A DNA stretch of 19,387 nucleotides from an uncultured Georgenia sp. (GTDB lineage: Bacteria > Actinomycetota > Actinomycetes > Actinomycetales > Actinomycetaceae), in contig NZ_CALGNQ010000062.1 of assembly GCF_937958535.1 (NCBI RefSeq), positions 1 through 19,387 of the forward strand, in the 5' to 3' direction. Numbering within the stretch: position 1 is the first letter of the stretch; each line of letters begins with the position of its first letter. A program made the position numbers and the translations under genes. Of this stretch, positions 5,466-13,565 are shown one piece after another. The notes beneath the pieces were generated by a model, which did no database searches, was not told the origin of the DNA, and saw nothing but the letters and a program-made list of their open reading frames with translations.

Positions 5466-7775
5466 ATGAGTAGGACCGCCTCATCCCTTCGTGCGACGAC
5501 CCGCCTCCGTGAGACGGCGCAGCGGGTCGACGGGCGTCCCCTCCGGCTCGGGGCGCACCTGCGGGACGGCGGGGTCGACGTCGCCGTGGTCGCCTCCCAC
5601 GCCGCCGCGGTCGACCTGTGCCTGCTCGACGAGGACCCCTCCTCCCCCACCGGCTTCGCCGAGCGGCGCTACGCGTTGCACCGCGGGCGCCACGGCGTGT
5701 GGCAGGGCCACGTGCCGGACGTGGCGGCCGGGCAGCGCTACGGGCTGCGCGTGCACGGCCGCTGGGACCCGGCCTCCGGCCTGCGGCACAACCCCGCCAA
5801 GCTCCTCCTCGACCCCTACGCCCGGGGCATCACCGGAGCGTTCCGCCACGCCCCGGAGGTCTACGGGCACATCGTCGACGAGGACCTCGCGCCCGTCGCC
5901 GGCTGGCACCGCAGCGACCTGGACTCCGCCGGACACGTACCCCACGGCGTCGTCCTCGACGAGGTCCTGCCGGTGCCGGACAGCTCCCGTCCGCACACGC
6001 CGTGGGAGCGGACGGTGATCTACGAGGCCCACGTGCGTGGCCTGACCAAGCAGCTGCCGGGCGTCCCCGAGCACCTGCGCGGCACCTACGCGGGGCTGGC
6101 CCACCCGGCGACCATCGCCCACCTGCGCTCCCTGGGCGTCACCGCGGTGGAGCTGCTGCCCATCCACGCCGCCAACGACGAGCCCTTCCTCATCGACAAG
6201 GGGCTGACGAACTACTGGGGGTACAACACCCTGGGCTTCTTCGCCCCGGAGCCGCGCTACGCCACCCGCAGTGCGCAGGAGCAGGGCCCGGCCGCCGTCC
6301 TGGACGAGGTCCGCGGCATGGTCCAGCTGCTCCACGAGGCCGGTCTCGAGGTCATCCTCGACGTCGTCTACAACCACACCTGCGAGGGCGGCGACGGCGG
6401 ACCCACCCTGTCGTGGCGCGGCCTGGACAACACCGAGTACTACCTCCACGACGGCCTGCGCCCGGCCCACCTCGCCGACGTCACGGGCACCGGCAACTCC
6501 CTGGACTTCCGCCGCCTGCGGGTGGTGCAGCTGGCGCTGGACTCGCTGCGCTACTGGGTGCGCTACGTCGGGGTGGACGGATTCCGTTTCGACCTCGCCA
6601 CCACCCTGGGCCGCAACGGGTCGGAGTTCAGCCCCAACCACCCCTTCCTCGTCGCGGTGGCCACCGACCCCGTGCTCTCCGAGGTCAAGCTCATCACCGA
6701 GCCGTGGGACGTCGGCCCCGGCGGCTGGCGCACCGGGGAGTTCCCGCCGCCGTTCGCGGACTGGAACGACCGCTTCCGCAACGCGGTGCGCACCTTCTGG
6801 CTCAGCGACCCCGCCACCGGTGTAGCGGGCGGCACCGGCCAGGACCTGCGCGACCTGGCCACCCGGCTGGCCGGCTCGGCCGACCTGTTCGCCCACGGCC
6901 CGGTGCCGGGCGGCCGCGGGCCGCTGGCGAGCATCAACTACGTGACGGCGCACGACGGCTTCACCCTCGCCGACCTCGTCACCTTCAACCACAAGCACAA
7001 CCTCGCCAACGGCGAGGACAACCGGGACGGCACCGACGACAACCGCTCGTGGAACCACGGCGTCGAGGGTCCGGTCACCGTCCCGCCCGGCGAGCCGCGA
7101 GACCCCCGGGGCGGGCCGGGTGACGGCGCGGCGGCCGTCGGGTGGGTGCCCGAGCCCCACCCGCGCGGCGCGGAGATCCTCACCGCCCGCCGCCGTTCGG
7201 CGCGCAACCTCCTCGGCACCCTGCTGCTCTCGGTGGGCACCCCGATGATCACCGCGGGTGACGAGATCGGCCGCACGCAGCTGGGGAACAACAACGCCTA
7301 CTGCCAGGACAACCCGATCTCCTGGGTCGACTGGGAGACCGCCCCGTGGCAGGAGGAGCTGCGCGCGACGGTGCAGTACCTCCTGCGGCTGCGGCGGGAG
7401 CACCCCGTCGTGCGCCCGGACTTCTTCGCCACGGGGCAGGTCGCCGACGGTGACGTCATCCCCGACCTGTCGTGGTACCGGCGCGACGCCGCCCCGATGA
7501 CGGTGGAGGACTGGCACGACTCGGGTGTGCGGGTGCTGCAGATGCTCCGCTCCGGCCACGGCCTGGGCGACGCCGACTTCCTGCTCGTCCTCAACGGCGC
7601 CCTCGCCGAGGAGTCGGTGACCCTGCCGGAGGGTGCCGGTGCCGACTACACCCTCGTGTGGGACTCGGCGTGGGAGCACCCGCCGCAGGACGGCACGCCC
7701 GCGCAGACCGTCGCGGCGGGCGGGACGACGCCGATGGCGCCGCTGTCGCTGCGCGCGTACCTCGCCCACCGCTGA
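5466..7775 (+). CDS. glgX: glycogen debranching enzyme GlgX (GH13 isoamylase type)
   Basis: A protein of about 769 residues that hydrolyses alpha-1,6 branches, usually of phosphorylase-trimmed glycogen. An N-terminal CBM48-like domain (about 20-120) ends in LRHNPAKLLLDPYARGI, a GlgX/isoamylase hallmark. The GH13 barrel follows, with DVVYNHTCEGG, the nucleophile D376 in GVDGFRFDLATTLGR, the acid E412 in LITEPWDVGPGGW, and the transition-state aspartate D497 in TAHDGF. NGEDNRDGTDDNRSWNHGVEG and GDEIGRTQLGNNNAYCQDN are also typical. About 25 extra residues of low complexity sit near 533-573. The start is uncertain: ATG 5466 is chosen, with GAGAAG 12 nt upstream; ATG 5454 or GTG 5397 are in frame. 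It is expressed apart from the glgE operon but surely serves the same polymer. Confidence 0.95.
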   Translation: MSRTASSLRATTRLRETAQRVDGRPLRLGAHLRDGGVDVAVVASHAAAVDLCLLDEDPSSPTGFAERRYALHRGRHGVWQGHVPDVAAGQRYGLRVHGRWDPASGLRHNPAKLLLDPYARGITGAFRHAPEVYGHIVDEDLAPVAGWHRSDLDSAGHVPHGVVLDEVLPVPDSSRPHTPWERTVIYEAHVRGLTKQLPGVPEHLRGTYAGLAHPATIAHLRSLGVTAVELLPIHAANDEPFLIDKGLTNYWGYNTLGFFAPEPRYATRSAQEQGPAAVLDEVRGMVQLLHEAGLEVILDVVYNHTCEGGDGGPTLSWRGLDNTEYYLHDGLRPAHLADVTGTGNSLDFRRLRVVQLALDSLRYWVRYVGVDGFRFDLATTLGRNGSEFSPNHPFLVAVATDPVLSEVKLITEPWDVGPGGWRTGEFPPPFADWNDRFRNAVRTFWLSDPATGVAGGTGQDLRDLATRLAGSADLFAHGPVPGGRGPLASINYVTAHDGFTLADLVTFNHKHNLANGEDNRDGTDDNRSWNHGVEGPVTVPPGEPRDPRGGPGDGAAAVGWVPEPHPRGAEILTARRRSARNLLGTLLLSVGTPMITAGDEIGRTQLGNNNAYCQDNPISWVDWETAPWQEELRATVQYLLRLRREHPVVRPDFFATGQVADGDVIPDLSWYRRDAAPMTVEDWHDSGVRVLQMLRSGHGLGDADFLLVLNGALAEESVTLPEGAGADYTLVWDSAWEHPPQDGTPAQTVAAGGTTPMAPLSLRAYLAHR

Positions 7776-7783
7776 GCCTCGCC

Positions 7784-7805
7784 GCCCGGCCCGTCCGTGC
7801 CGGGC
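7784..7805 (+). terminator. hairpin after glgX
   Basis: GCCCGGC (7784-7790) and GCCGGGC (7799-7805) form a perfect 7-bp stem around an 8-nt loop, 8 nt after the glgX stop codon. Only TT follows and the next gene's candidate -10 lies 4 nt further on, so it may end some glgX transcripts while a new promoter starts the next gene. Confidence 0.45.
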
Positions 7806-7809
7806 TTGG

Positions 7810-7815
7810 CATGAT
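7810..7815 (+). promoter_or_regulatory. candidate -10 for the membrane-anchored protein gene (leaderless)
   Basis: CATGAT is followed by 6 nt (GGGGGC) and then the ATG at 7822. The G-run is too close to the ATG to be a normal ribosome site, so a leaderless start is plausible. No -35 is evident. Confidence 0.35.
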
Positions 7816-7821
7816 GGGGGC

Positions 7822-8220
7822 ATGGAGCGGCTCGAGGGCGAGGCGCGGGACCGCGTGCGCGCGGCGAGCCTGTGGCTCGTCGTCGCGGTCGTCCTCGTCT
7901 TCGTCGCGTGGGGGCTGTGGGCGGTCTACGCCGGCTCCGCGGAGGTGACGACGGTGCCGAGCGAGGTCGTCGCCGTGTCGGACGACGGACGCGTGGTGAC
8001 CGTCGAGCTGGTCCACGGCGCGTGCCAGGACCCGCTCGGGCTCGCGGTCGACGAGGGCCGCGGCGCCGTCGTCCTCACCGCCCGGGTCGTCGAGCGCACC
8101 CCGCCGAGCGGCAGTGCGTGCCCGTCCCGGCTCGTCGTCTCCCGGGTGAGCGTCGTGCTGGACGAGCCGCTCGGGGACCGCGCGCTGCGCACGGCCCCCG
8201 CAGACCCGCAGGACAGCTGA
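7822..8220 (+). CDS. membrane-anchored hypothetical protein with two extracytoplasmic cysteines
   Basis: A 132-residue protein of unknown function. A short charged N-terminus (MERLEGEARDRVR) is followed by one strongly hydrophobic helix at about 15-37, ending in WAVYAGS. The rest is a small beta-rich domain that should lie outside the cytoplasm. It has just two cysteines, C68 (HGACQDP) and C100 (GSACPSR), likely to form a disulfide, and ends with VSVVLDEPLGDRAL. I recall a similar two-cysteine, DEPLG-D-R pattern in actinobacterial hypothetical proteins, but no function goes with it. The ATG at 7822 is chosen because upstream in-frame sequence lies within glgX in another frame. The SRPBCC gene follows after 18 nt, so the two are probably co-transcribed. 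Confidence 0.75.
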   Translation: MERLEGEARDRVRAASLWLVVAVVLVFVAWGLWAVYAGSAEVTTVPSEVVAVSDDGRVVTVELVHGACQDPLGLAVDEGRGAVVLTARVVERTPPSGSACPSRLVVSRVSVVLDEPLGDRALRTAPADPQDS

Positions 8221-8238
8221 CCAGGGAAGGAGCCCACC

Positions 8239-8661
8239 ATGCGGCTGGAGCGTGTGGTCGCCGCCGACCGCGAGCGGCTGTGGAGGTACGTCGGTGACCT
8301 CGACCGGTGGCACGAGCTGCTGCCCACCGTGGACAGCGTGACCCGCACGGGTCCGCCGGGGCCGATCGGCGTCGGCACCCGCTTCCGGGTCGCCCAGCCA
8401 CGGCTGGCGACGGCGGAGTACGTCGTCACCGCGTGGGACCCGCCCGCGGGGTTCACCTGGGAGGCGACGGTGCGCGGGGTGCGGACCACCGCGTCCCACG
8501 AGCTGCACGCCACGGGCACCGGCACCCGGCTCGTCCTCGGCCTGGAGTGGTCCGGGCCGGCCGCCTGGCTCGCTCGGCTCCTCTACTCCCGCCTCACCCG
8601 GTCCTACCTGGAGCAGGAGGCCGCCGCCTTCGCCGCCCACGCCACCGGTCGGGGCGCGTAG
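8239..8661 (+). CDS. SRPBCC (START/polyketide cyclase-like) family protein
   Basis: A 140-residue soluble protein with the pattern of the SRPBCC fold, a helix-grip cavity that holds hydrophobic ligands. It starts with the usual helix (ADRERLWRYVGDLDRWHELLPTV), then GPIGVGTRFRV, YVVTAWDPPAGFTWEA, a SHELHATGTGTRLVLGLEW strand pair, and a long C-terminal amphipathic helix (RLTRSYLEQEAAAFAAHA). The ligand cannot be read from sequence; many actinobacterial members are annotated as polyketide cyclase/dehydrase without evidence. The ATG at 8239 has an excellent site, GGGAAGGAG, 6 nt upstream. It follows the membrane-anchored gene closely and is followed by a strong terminator. Confidence 0.82.
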   Translation: MRLERVVAADRERLWRYVGDLDRWHELLPTVDSVTRTGPPGPIGVGTRFRVAQPRLATAEYVVTAWDPPAGFTWEATVRGVRTTASHELHATGTGTRLVLGLEWSGPAAWLARLLYSRLTRSYLEQEAAAFAAHATGRGA

Positions 8662-8681
8662 CGGGCGCCCCGGACGACAGG

Positions 8682-8714
8682 AGGCTCCCGGCACCGATGG
8701 GGTGCCGGGAGCCT
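8682..8714. terminator. strong bidirectional hairpin terminator
   Basis: AGGCTCCCGGCACC (8682-8695) and its exact complement GGTGCCGGGAGCCT (8701-8714) form a 14-bp stem with a 5-nt loop. It lies between the converging SRPBCC gene and glgP, 20 nt after one stop and about 22 nt after the other. A short TT follows on the plus strand, with no long T-run on either side. Confidence 0.85.
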
Positions 8715-8736
8715 TCCCGGGTCGCTGCCCGGAGGG

Positions 8737-11325
8737 TCAGGGCTGCTGCGGGACGGTGAGCAGGCCCATCTCGGTCGGGCCGGCGAGCAGCTCGTGCACC
8801 GGCACGATGCGCACCGAGTAGCCGAAGGAGCCGGAGAACTCGAGCTCGACGTCGCCGCGGTAGCCGTAGCGCCCACCCTCGTAGGTGTCGCTCAGCTCGA
8901 GGGGCCGGGTGGCGATGTCGACGAGCGTGTCGTCCTCCGCCACGCGCCCGGTGACGAGTTGCACCTCGACGTCCTCGGGGCGGAGCTCCCCGAGCGAGAC
9001 GTAGGCGCTGACGCCGACGACGTCACCCACCTTGACGACGTCCGCGACGTTCGTCGACTCGACGTGGTCGACCCGCACCGCGGGCCACGCCGCGCGCACC
9101 CGCTGCTTCCACTCGGCCAGCTCCACGGCCCGGGGGTGGCCCGGGCCGTTGAGGGCGCGGAAGCTGCCGGCGACCGGGGTGTAGAGCTGCTCGACGTAGT
9201 CGCGCACCATCCGGGTGGCCTGCACCTTGGGCCCCAGGGTGGCCAGGGTGTGGCGCATCATGCCCATCCAGTGGCGCGGGATGCCGTTCTCGTCGCGGTC
9301 GTAGAACCGCGGGACGACGGTCTCCTCGAGCAGCTCGTAGAGCGCCGCGGCCTCGAGCTGGTCGCGCCGCTCGGGGTCCTCGACGCCGTCGGCGGTGGGG
9401 ATCGCCCAGCCGTTCTCGCCGTCGTACCACTCGTCCCACCACCCGTCGAGGATGGAGAGGTTGAGGGCACCGTTGAGGGCGCACTTCATGCCGGAGGTCC
9501 CGGAGGCCTCGAGCGGGCGCAGCGGGTTGTTCAGCCACACGTCGCAGCCCGGCATGAGGGTCTGGGCCATCTCGATGTCGTAGTTCGGCAGGAAGACGAT
9601 GCGGTGGCGCACGTCCTCCTGGTCGGCGAAGGAGACGAGCTCGCGGATGAGCCCGATGCCGGGCTCATCCGCCGGGTGGGACTTGCCGGCGACGACGATC
9701 TGGATCGGCCGCTCGGGGTCGGTGAGCAGGCGCTTGAGCCGCTCGGGGTCCCTGAGCATGAGGGTCAGCCGCTTGTAGGTCGGCACCCGGCGGGCGAAGC
9801 CGATGGTCAGGACGTCGGGGTCGAGGACGTCGTCCACCCAGCCGAGCTCGGCCGGGGAGGCGCCGCGGTCCAGCCAGGACTTGCGCACCCGGCGGCGGGC
9901 GGCGCGGACGAGTTCGGCGCGCAGCGCGCGGCGGGTCTGCCACAGCTCGGTGTCGGGCACGCCGCCGGCGTCGGCGGGCAGCAGCCAGCCCTCCCCGCTC
10001 TCGATCTGCTCGGGGGTGAGGTGTGCCTCGGCCGTCCTGGCGAAGACGGGGTCGGTCCACGTCGGGCCGTGCACGCCGTTGGTGATCGAGGTGATGGGCA
10101 CCTCGCTGACGTCGAAGCCGGGCCACAGCTGGTGGAACATCCCGCGCGAGACGTGGCCGTGGAGGCGGGAGACGCCGTTGGCCTTGCGCGCGGCGCGCAG
10201 GCCGAGGACCGCCATGTTGAAGACGGCGGGGTCGCCTCCCTCGAAGTCCTCGGTGCCCAGGGCGAGGACCTTGTCCACCGGGACGCCCTGCAGCTCGGAG
10301 GAGCCGGTGAAGTACTCGCGGACGAGGTCCTGGGAGAAACGGTCGATGCCGGCGGGGACGGGGGTGTGGGTGGTGAACACGGTGCCCGCCCGTACCGCCT
10401 CGAGCGCGGCCTCGAAGCTCAGCCCCTCCTCGGCGACGAGCTCGCGGATGCGCTCGACGGCGAGGAACCCGGCGTGGCCCTCGTTGGCGTGGTACACCTG
10501 CGGCTCGGGAGCGCCGGTGAGCCTGGAGTACAGGCGCAGCGCCCGCACCCCGCCCATGCCGAGGAGCAGCTCCTGGCGGAGCCGGTGCTCGTGGGAGCCG
10601 CCGTAGAGCCGGTCGGTGACCTTGCGGGTGGAGTCGTCGTTCTCCGGGACGTTGGAGTCCAGGAGGAGCAGGGGGACGCGGCCGACGTCGGCGCGCCACA
10701 CCTGCGCGTGGAGCTGCTGCCCGCCGGGCAGCGCCAGGCTCACCCGGGCGGGGGTGCCGTCGGGCTCGCGCAGCAGGGTGAGGGGGAGGTTGTCCGGGTC
10801 GAGCAGCGGGTAGGTCTCGTGCTGCCAGCCGTCGCGGGTGAGGGACTGTTTGAAGTACCCGGCGCCGTAGAGCAGGCCGACGCCGACGATGGGCACGCCG
10901 AGGTCCGAGGCGGACTTCAGGTGGTCACCGGCGAGGATGCCCAGCCCGCCGGAGTACTGCGGCAGCACGGCGGTGATGCCGAACTCGGCGGAGAAGTAGG
11001 CGATGGCGTCCGGCTTGTCCGGTGCGTCGAAGGACTGGTACCAGCGCGGCTGCTCGAGGTACTCGCGCAGGTCGGCGTCCAGCTCCCGGACCCGCGCGAC
11101 CACCTCCTCGTCACGGGCGAGCTCGTCCAGTCGCTGCTTGCCGAGCGCGCCGAGCAGCTTGATGGGGTCCCCGTGGAGGGACCGCCAGCGCTCGGGGTCG
11201 AGGGACTCGAACAGCGCCCGTGTCGGCTCGTGCCACGAGAAGCGCAGGTTCTGGGCGAGGGTGTCCAGCGGCGCGAGCGGCTCGGGCAGGACCGTACGGA
11301 CGGTGAATCGACGGATGGCTCTCAC
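8737..11325 (-). CDS. glgP: alpha-glucan (glycogen/maltodextrin) phosphorylase
   Basis: An 862-residue GT35 phosphorylase that releases glucose-1-phosphate from alpha-1,4-glucan ends. The length and N-terminus (LAPLDTLAQNLRFSWHEPTRALFESLDPERW, a DUF3417-type region) match the long actinobacterial form. FSAEFGITAVLPQYSGGLGILAGDHLK and YHANEGHAGF are catalytic-core motifs, and the PLP lysine is K614 in EASGTSGMKCALNG. A beta-rich domain ends the protein (about 750-862). The GTG at 11325 is used because MRAIRRFTVRTVLPEPL leads straight into the conserved region. It has no ribosome site, but TAGACT ends 6 nt before it, suggesting a leaderless message. It is divergent from glgE, so it may be controlled oppositely to, or jointly with, the synthetic operon. 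Confidence 0.97.
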   Translation of the reverse strand: MRAIRRFTVRTVLPEPLAPLDTLAQNLRFSWHEPTRALFESLDPERWRSLHGDPIKLLGALGKQRLDELARDEEVVARVRELDADLREYLEQPRWYQSFDAPDKPDAIAYFSAEFGITAVLPQYSGGLGILAGDHLKSASDLGVPIVGVGLLYGAGYFKQSLTRDGWQHETYPLLDPDNLPLTLLREPDGTPARVSLALPGGQQLHAQVWRADVGRVPLLLLDSNVPENDDSTRKVTDRLYGGSHEHRLRQELLLGMGGVRALRLYSRLTGAPEPQVYHANEGHAGFLAVERIRELVAEEGLSFEAALEAVRAGTVFTTHTPVPAGIDRFSQDLVREYFTGSSELQGVPVDKVLALGTEDFEGGDPAVFNMAVLGLRAARKANGVSRLHGHVSRGMFHQLWPGFDVSEVPITSITNGVHGPTWTDPVFARTAEAHLTPEQIESGEGWLLPADAGGVPDTELWQTRRALRAELVRAARRRVRKSWLDRGASPAELGWVDDVLDPDVLTIGFARRVPTYKRLTLMLRDPERLKRLLTDPERPIQIVVAGKSHPADEPGIGLIRELVSFADQEDVRHRIVFLPNYDIEMAQTLMPGCDVWLNNPLRPLEASGTSGMKCALNGALNLSILDGWWDEWYDGENGWAIPTADGVEDPERRDQLEAAALYELLEETVVPRFYDRDENGIPRHWMGMMRHTLATLGPKVQATRMVRDYVEQLYTPVAGSFRALNGPGHPRAVELAEWKQRVRAAWPAVRVDHVESTNVADVVKVGDVVGVSAYVSLGELRPEDVEVQLVTGRVAEDDTLVDIATRPLELSDTYEGGRYGYRGDVELEFSGSFGYSVRIVPVHELLAGPTEMGLLTVPQQP

Positions 11326-11331
11326 AGCGGC

Positions 11332-11337
11332 AGTCTA
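11332..11337 (-). promoter_or_regulatory. -10 element of glgP (leaderless)
   Basis: TAGACT on the minus strand, a classic actinobacterial -10, is 6 nt before the GTG start of glgP. A CTGAAA resembling a -35 lies 19 bp upstream, inside the A/T-rich patch at 11351-11375. Confidence 0.55.
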
Positions 11338-11350
11338 ACCGCCCTTTCCG

Positions 11351-11375
11351 TAAGAATTTCAGCGCGTTTTCAAAC
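11351..11375. promoter_or_regulatory. A/T-rich patch with TTTCA direct repeats, possible operator
   Basis: Within a very GC-rich gap, TTTCA occurs at 11357-11361 and 11368-11372, exactly 11 bp (one helical turn) apart. The second copy is part of CGTTTTCA, which resembles one half of the TGAAAACG/CGTTTTCA sites used by many LacI-family sugar regulators; the other half is not symmetrical here. It covers the -35 region of glgP. No regulator gene is in the window. Confidence 0.35.
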
Positions 11376-11435
11376 AGGGTGCCGCCGGGCCGCACCCGAC
11401 GCGCCGACGACCCCACGCCCGAGTGTCCTCTGCGG

Positions 11436-11464
11436 TCGACCGCAGCGCGACCCGTCGATAGGTT
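11436..11464 (+). promoter_or_regulatory. promoter of the glgE operon (leaderless)
   Basis: TCGACC (11436-11441) matches four of six bases of the TTGACA -35, and TAGGTT (11459-11464) is a good -10, with an ideal 17-bp spacer. The chosen GTG start of glgE follows after 7 nt, with no ribosome site, so the operon transcript is probably leaderless. Confidence 0.6.
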
Positions 11465-11471
11465 CGTGCCC

Positions 11472-13565
11472 GTGAGCAGCACCTCCTCCCGTCCGCCGGC
11501 CGCCGTCGCCGGCCCGACGTCCGGCCCTGCCCCCGACCCGCGACCGGCTCCCCCGACCCCGATCGGGCGGATCCCGGTGATCGAGGTCTCCCCCGTCGTC
11601 GAGGGCGGCCGCTGGCCCGCCAAGGCGGTGACCGGCGAGGCCGTGCGGATCCGGGCCACCGTCTTCCGCGAGGGCCACGACGCCGTCGCGGCCACCGCCG
11701 TCCTCGTCGCCCCGGACGGCACCGACCACAGCTCGGTGACGATGACCCCGGTCGACCCGGGCCTGGACCACATGGAGGGCTGGCTCGTCCCCGACCGCGA
11801 GGGCGAGTGGTCCTTCCGGGTGGAGGGCTGGTCCCACCCGTACGGGACCTGGCTGCACGACGCCCAGGTCAAGGTGGACGCCGGGGTCGACGTCGAGCTC
11901 ATGCTCACCGAGGGGGCGCTGCTGCTCGAGCGGGCCGCCGCCCGTCCCGGGCTGCCGGCCGACGCCCGCACCGTCCTGACCGACGCCGTCACGGCGCTGC
12001 GCGACACCGACCGGCCCGCCCCGGCGCGGCTGGCGGCAGGCACCTCCCCGGAGGTCCAGGAGGTCCTCGCCGCTCACCCGGTGCGCGAGTACGTCACCCG
12101 CAGCGCCACCTACCCGCTGCGGGTCGACCGGCCGCGGGCGCTGTACGGCTCGTGGTACGAGATGTTCCCCCGCTCCGAGGGGGCCTATTTCGACGTCGAG
12201 CGCGGCACGTGGGTGTCCGGCACGCTGCGCACGGCGGCCGAGCGGCTCCCGGCGATCGCCGCGATGGGCTTCGACGTCGTCTACCTCACCCCGATCCACC
12301 CGATCGGGACCACCAACCGCAAGGGCCGCAACAATACGCTCACCGCCCAGCCCGGCGACCCGGGATCGCCCTACGGCATCGGCTCCCCCGAGGGCGGCCA
12401 CGACGCCATCCACCCCGAGCTCGGCACCTTCGCCGACTTCGACGCCTTCGTCGCCCGGGCGCGGGAGCTGGGCATGGAGGTGGCCCTCGACCTCGCCCTG
12501 CAGGCCTCCCCGGACCACCCGTGGGTCACCGAGCACCCGGAGTGGTTCACCCGCCGCGCCGACGGCTCCATCGCCTACGCGGAGAACCCGCCGAAGAAGT
12601 ACCAGGACATCTACCCGCTGAACTTCGACAACGACCCGGAGGGCATCTACCGGGCGGTGCGCGACGTCCTGCAGGTGTGGATCGACCACGGGGTGACCGC
12701 CTTCCGCGTGGACAACCCGCACACCAAGCCGCTGGACTTCTGGGAGCGGCTGCTCACCGACGTGCGGCGCGACCACCCCGAGGTCATCTTCCTGTCCGAG
12801 GCCTTCACCCGGCCGGCGATGATGCGCACCCTGGCGGCCATCGGGTTCCACCAGTCCTACACCTACTTCACCTGGCGCAACACCAAGGAGGAGGTCAGCG
12901 ACTACCTCCTGGAGGTGTCCAACGAGACCTCCCACGTCATGCGGCCGAGCTTCTGGCCGACGACGCACGACATCCTCACCCCGTACATGCAGACCGGCGG
13001 GGTGGCCGCCTTCGCCATCCGCGCCGTGCTGGCCGCCACCGGCTCACCGACGTGGGGGATCTACTCCGGCTACGAGCTGGTGGAGAACGTCGCCCGGCCG
13101 GGTGCCGAGGAGCAGATCGACAACGAGAAGTACGAGTTCAAGCCGCGCGACTGGGCCCGTGCGGAGGACATCGGCATCTCCCGGCTGCTCACCGCGCTCA
13201 ACCGGATCCGTCGTCACCACCCTGCGCTGCAGCGGCTGCGCGGCCTGACCGTGCACCCCACGACGGACGACGCCACGGTGTGCTTCTCCCGGCACCTGCC
13301 CGCCCACCTGTCCCCCACCGGCCAGGCAGACACCGTCGTCGTCGTCCTCAACCTCGACCCCTTCACCACCCGCGAGGGCACCATCGACCTCGACCTGGCC
13401 GCGCTCGGCATCCCCGACCCGCCGCCGGGCACCGACCCGGGCACCACGCTCATGGCGGTGACCGACGAGCTGTCCGGGGAGACCTACTTCTGGGGCCGCA
13501 CGCCGTACTTCCGGCTCGACCCCCACCACCACTGCGCGCACGTCCTGTCGGTGAGGCCGCTGTGA
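11472..13565 (+). CDS. glgE: alpha-1,4-glucan:maltose-1-phosphate maltosyltransferase
   Basis: A 697-residue GH13_3 enzyme that transfers maltosyl units from alpha-maltose-1-phosphate to an alpha-1,4-glucan end, releasing phosphate. Key motifs: GRIPVIEVSPVVEGGRWPAKA at the start of the N-domain, ALYGSWYEMFPRSEG, YLTPIHPIGTTNRKGRNN, the nucleophile D414 in FRVDNPHTKP, and the acid E443 in FLSEAFTRP. The 29-residue spacing between the two agrees with characterised GlgE enzymes. ENPPKKYQDIYPLNFDND is a further GlgE hallmark, involved in maltosyl-phosphate binding. The GTG at 11472 is chosen over the longer frame from 11379 because it follows a well-formed promoter by 7 nt; GTG 11466 is the alternative. 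Residues 1-31 are Pro/Ser-rich and probably disordered. First gene of the operon, overlapping treS by 4 nt. Confidence 0.97.
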   Translation: MSSTSSRPPAAVAGPTSGPAPDPRPAPPTPIGRIPVIEVSPVVEGGRWPAKAVTGEAVRIRATVFREGHDAVAATAVLVAPDGTDHSSVTMTPVDPGLDHMEGWLVPDREGEWSFRVEGWSHPYGTWLHDAQVKVDAGVDVELMLTEGALLLERAAARPGLPADARTVLTDAVTALRDTDRPAPARLAAGTSPEVQEVLAAHPVREYVTRSATYPLRVDRPRALYGSWYEMFPRSEGAYFDVERGTWVSGTLRTAAERLPAIAAMGFDVVYLTPIHPIGTTNRKGRNNTLTAQPGDPGSPYGIGSPEGGHDAIHPELGTFADFDAFVARARELGMEVALDLALQASPDHPWVTEHPEWFTRRADGSIAYAENPPKKYQDIYPLNFDNDPEGIYRAVRDVLQVWIDHGVTAFRVDNPHTKPLDFWERLLTDVRRDHPEVIFLSEAFTRPAMMRTLAAIGFHQSYTYFTWRNTKEEVSDYLLEVSNETSHVMRPSFWPTTHDILTPYMQTGGVAAFAIRAVLAATGSPTWGIYSGYELVENVARPGAEEQIDNEKYEFKPRDWARAEDIGISRLLTALNRIRRHHPALQRLRGLTVHPTTDDATVCFSRHLPAHLSPTGQADTVVVVLNLDPFTTREGTIDLDLAALGIPDPPPGTDPGTTLMAVTDELSGETYFWGRTPYFRLDPHHHCAHVLSVRPL

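Noticed and set aside
5332..5484. Longer EtfB starting at 5484
   Set aside because: The extra residues match nothing in the family and cover the divergent promoter region; MRIVVCVKHVPD at 5331 is the standard start.
8794..11475. 893-codon plus-strand frame opposite glgP
   Set aside because: It is an antisense shadow of glgP, full of Val/Gly/Asp/Arg low-complexity text and without any domain motif.
11807..13561. N-terminal extension of treS by some 585 codons
   Set aside because: This part overlaps glgE in another frame and reads as low-complexity Arg/Pro/Gly; the family N-terminus starts just after the GTG at 13562.
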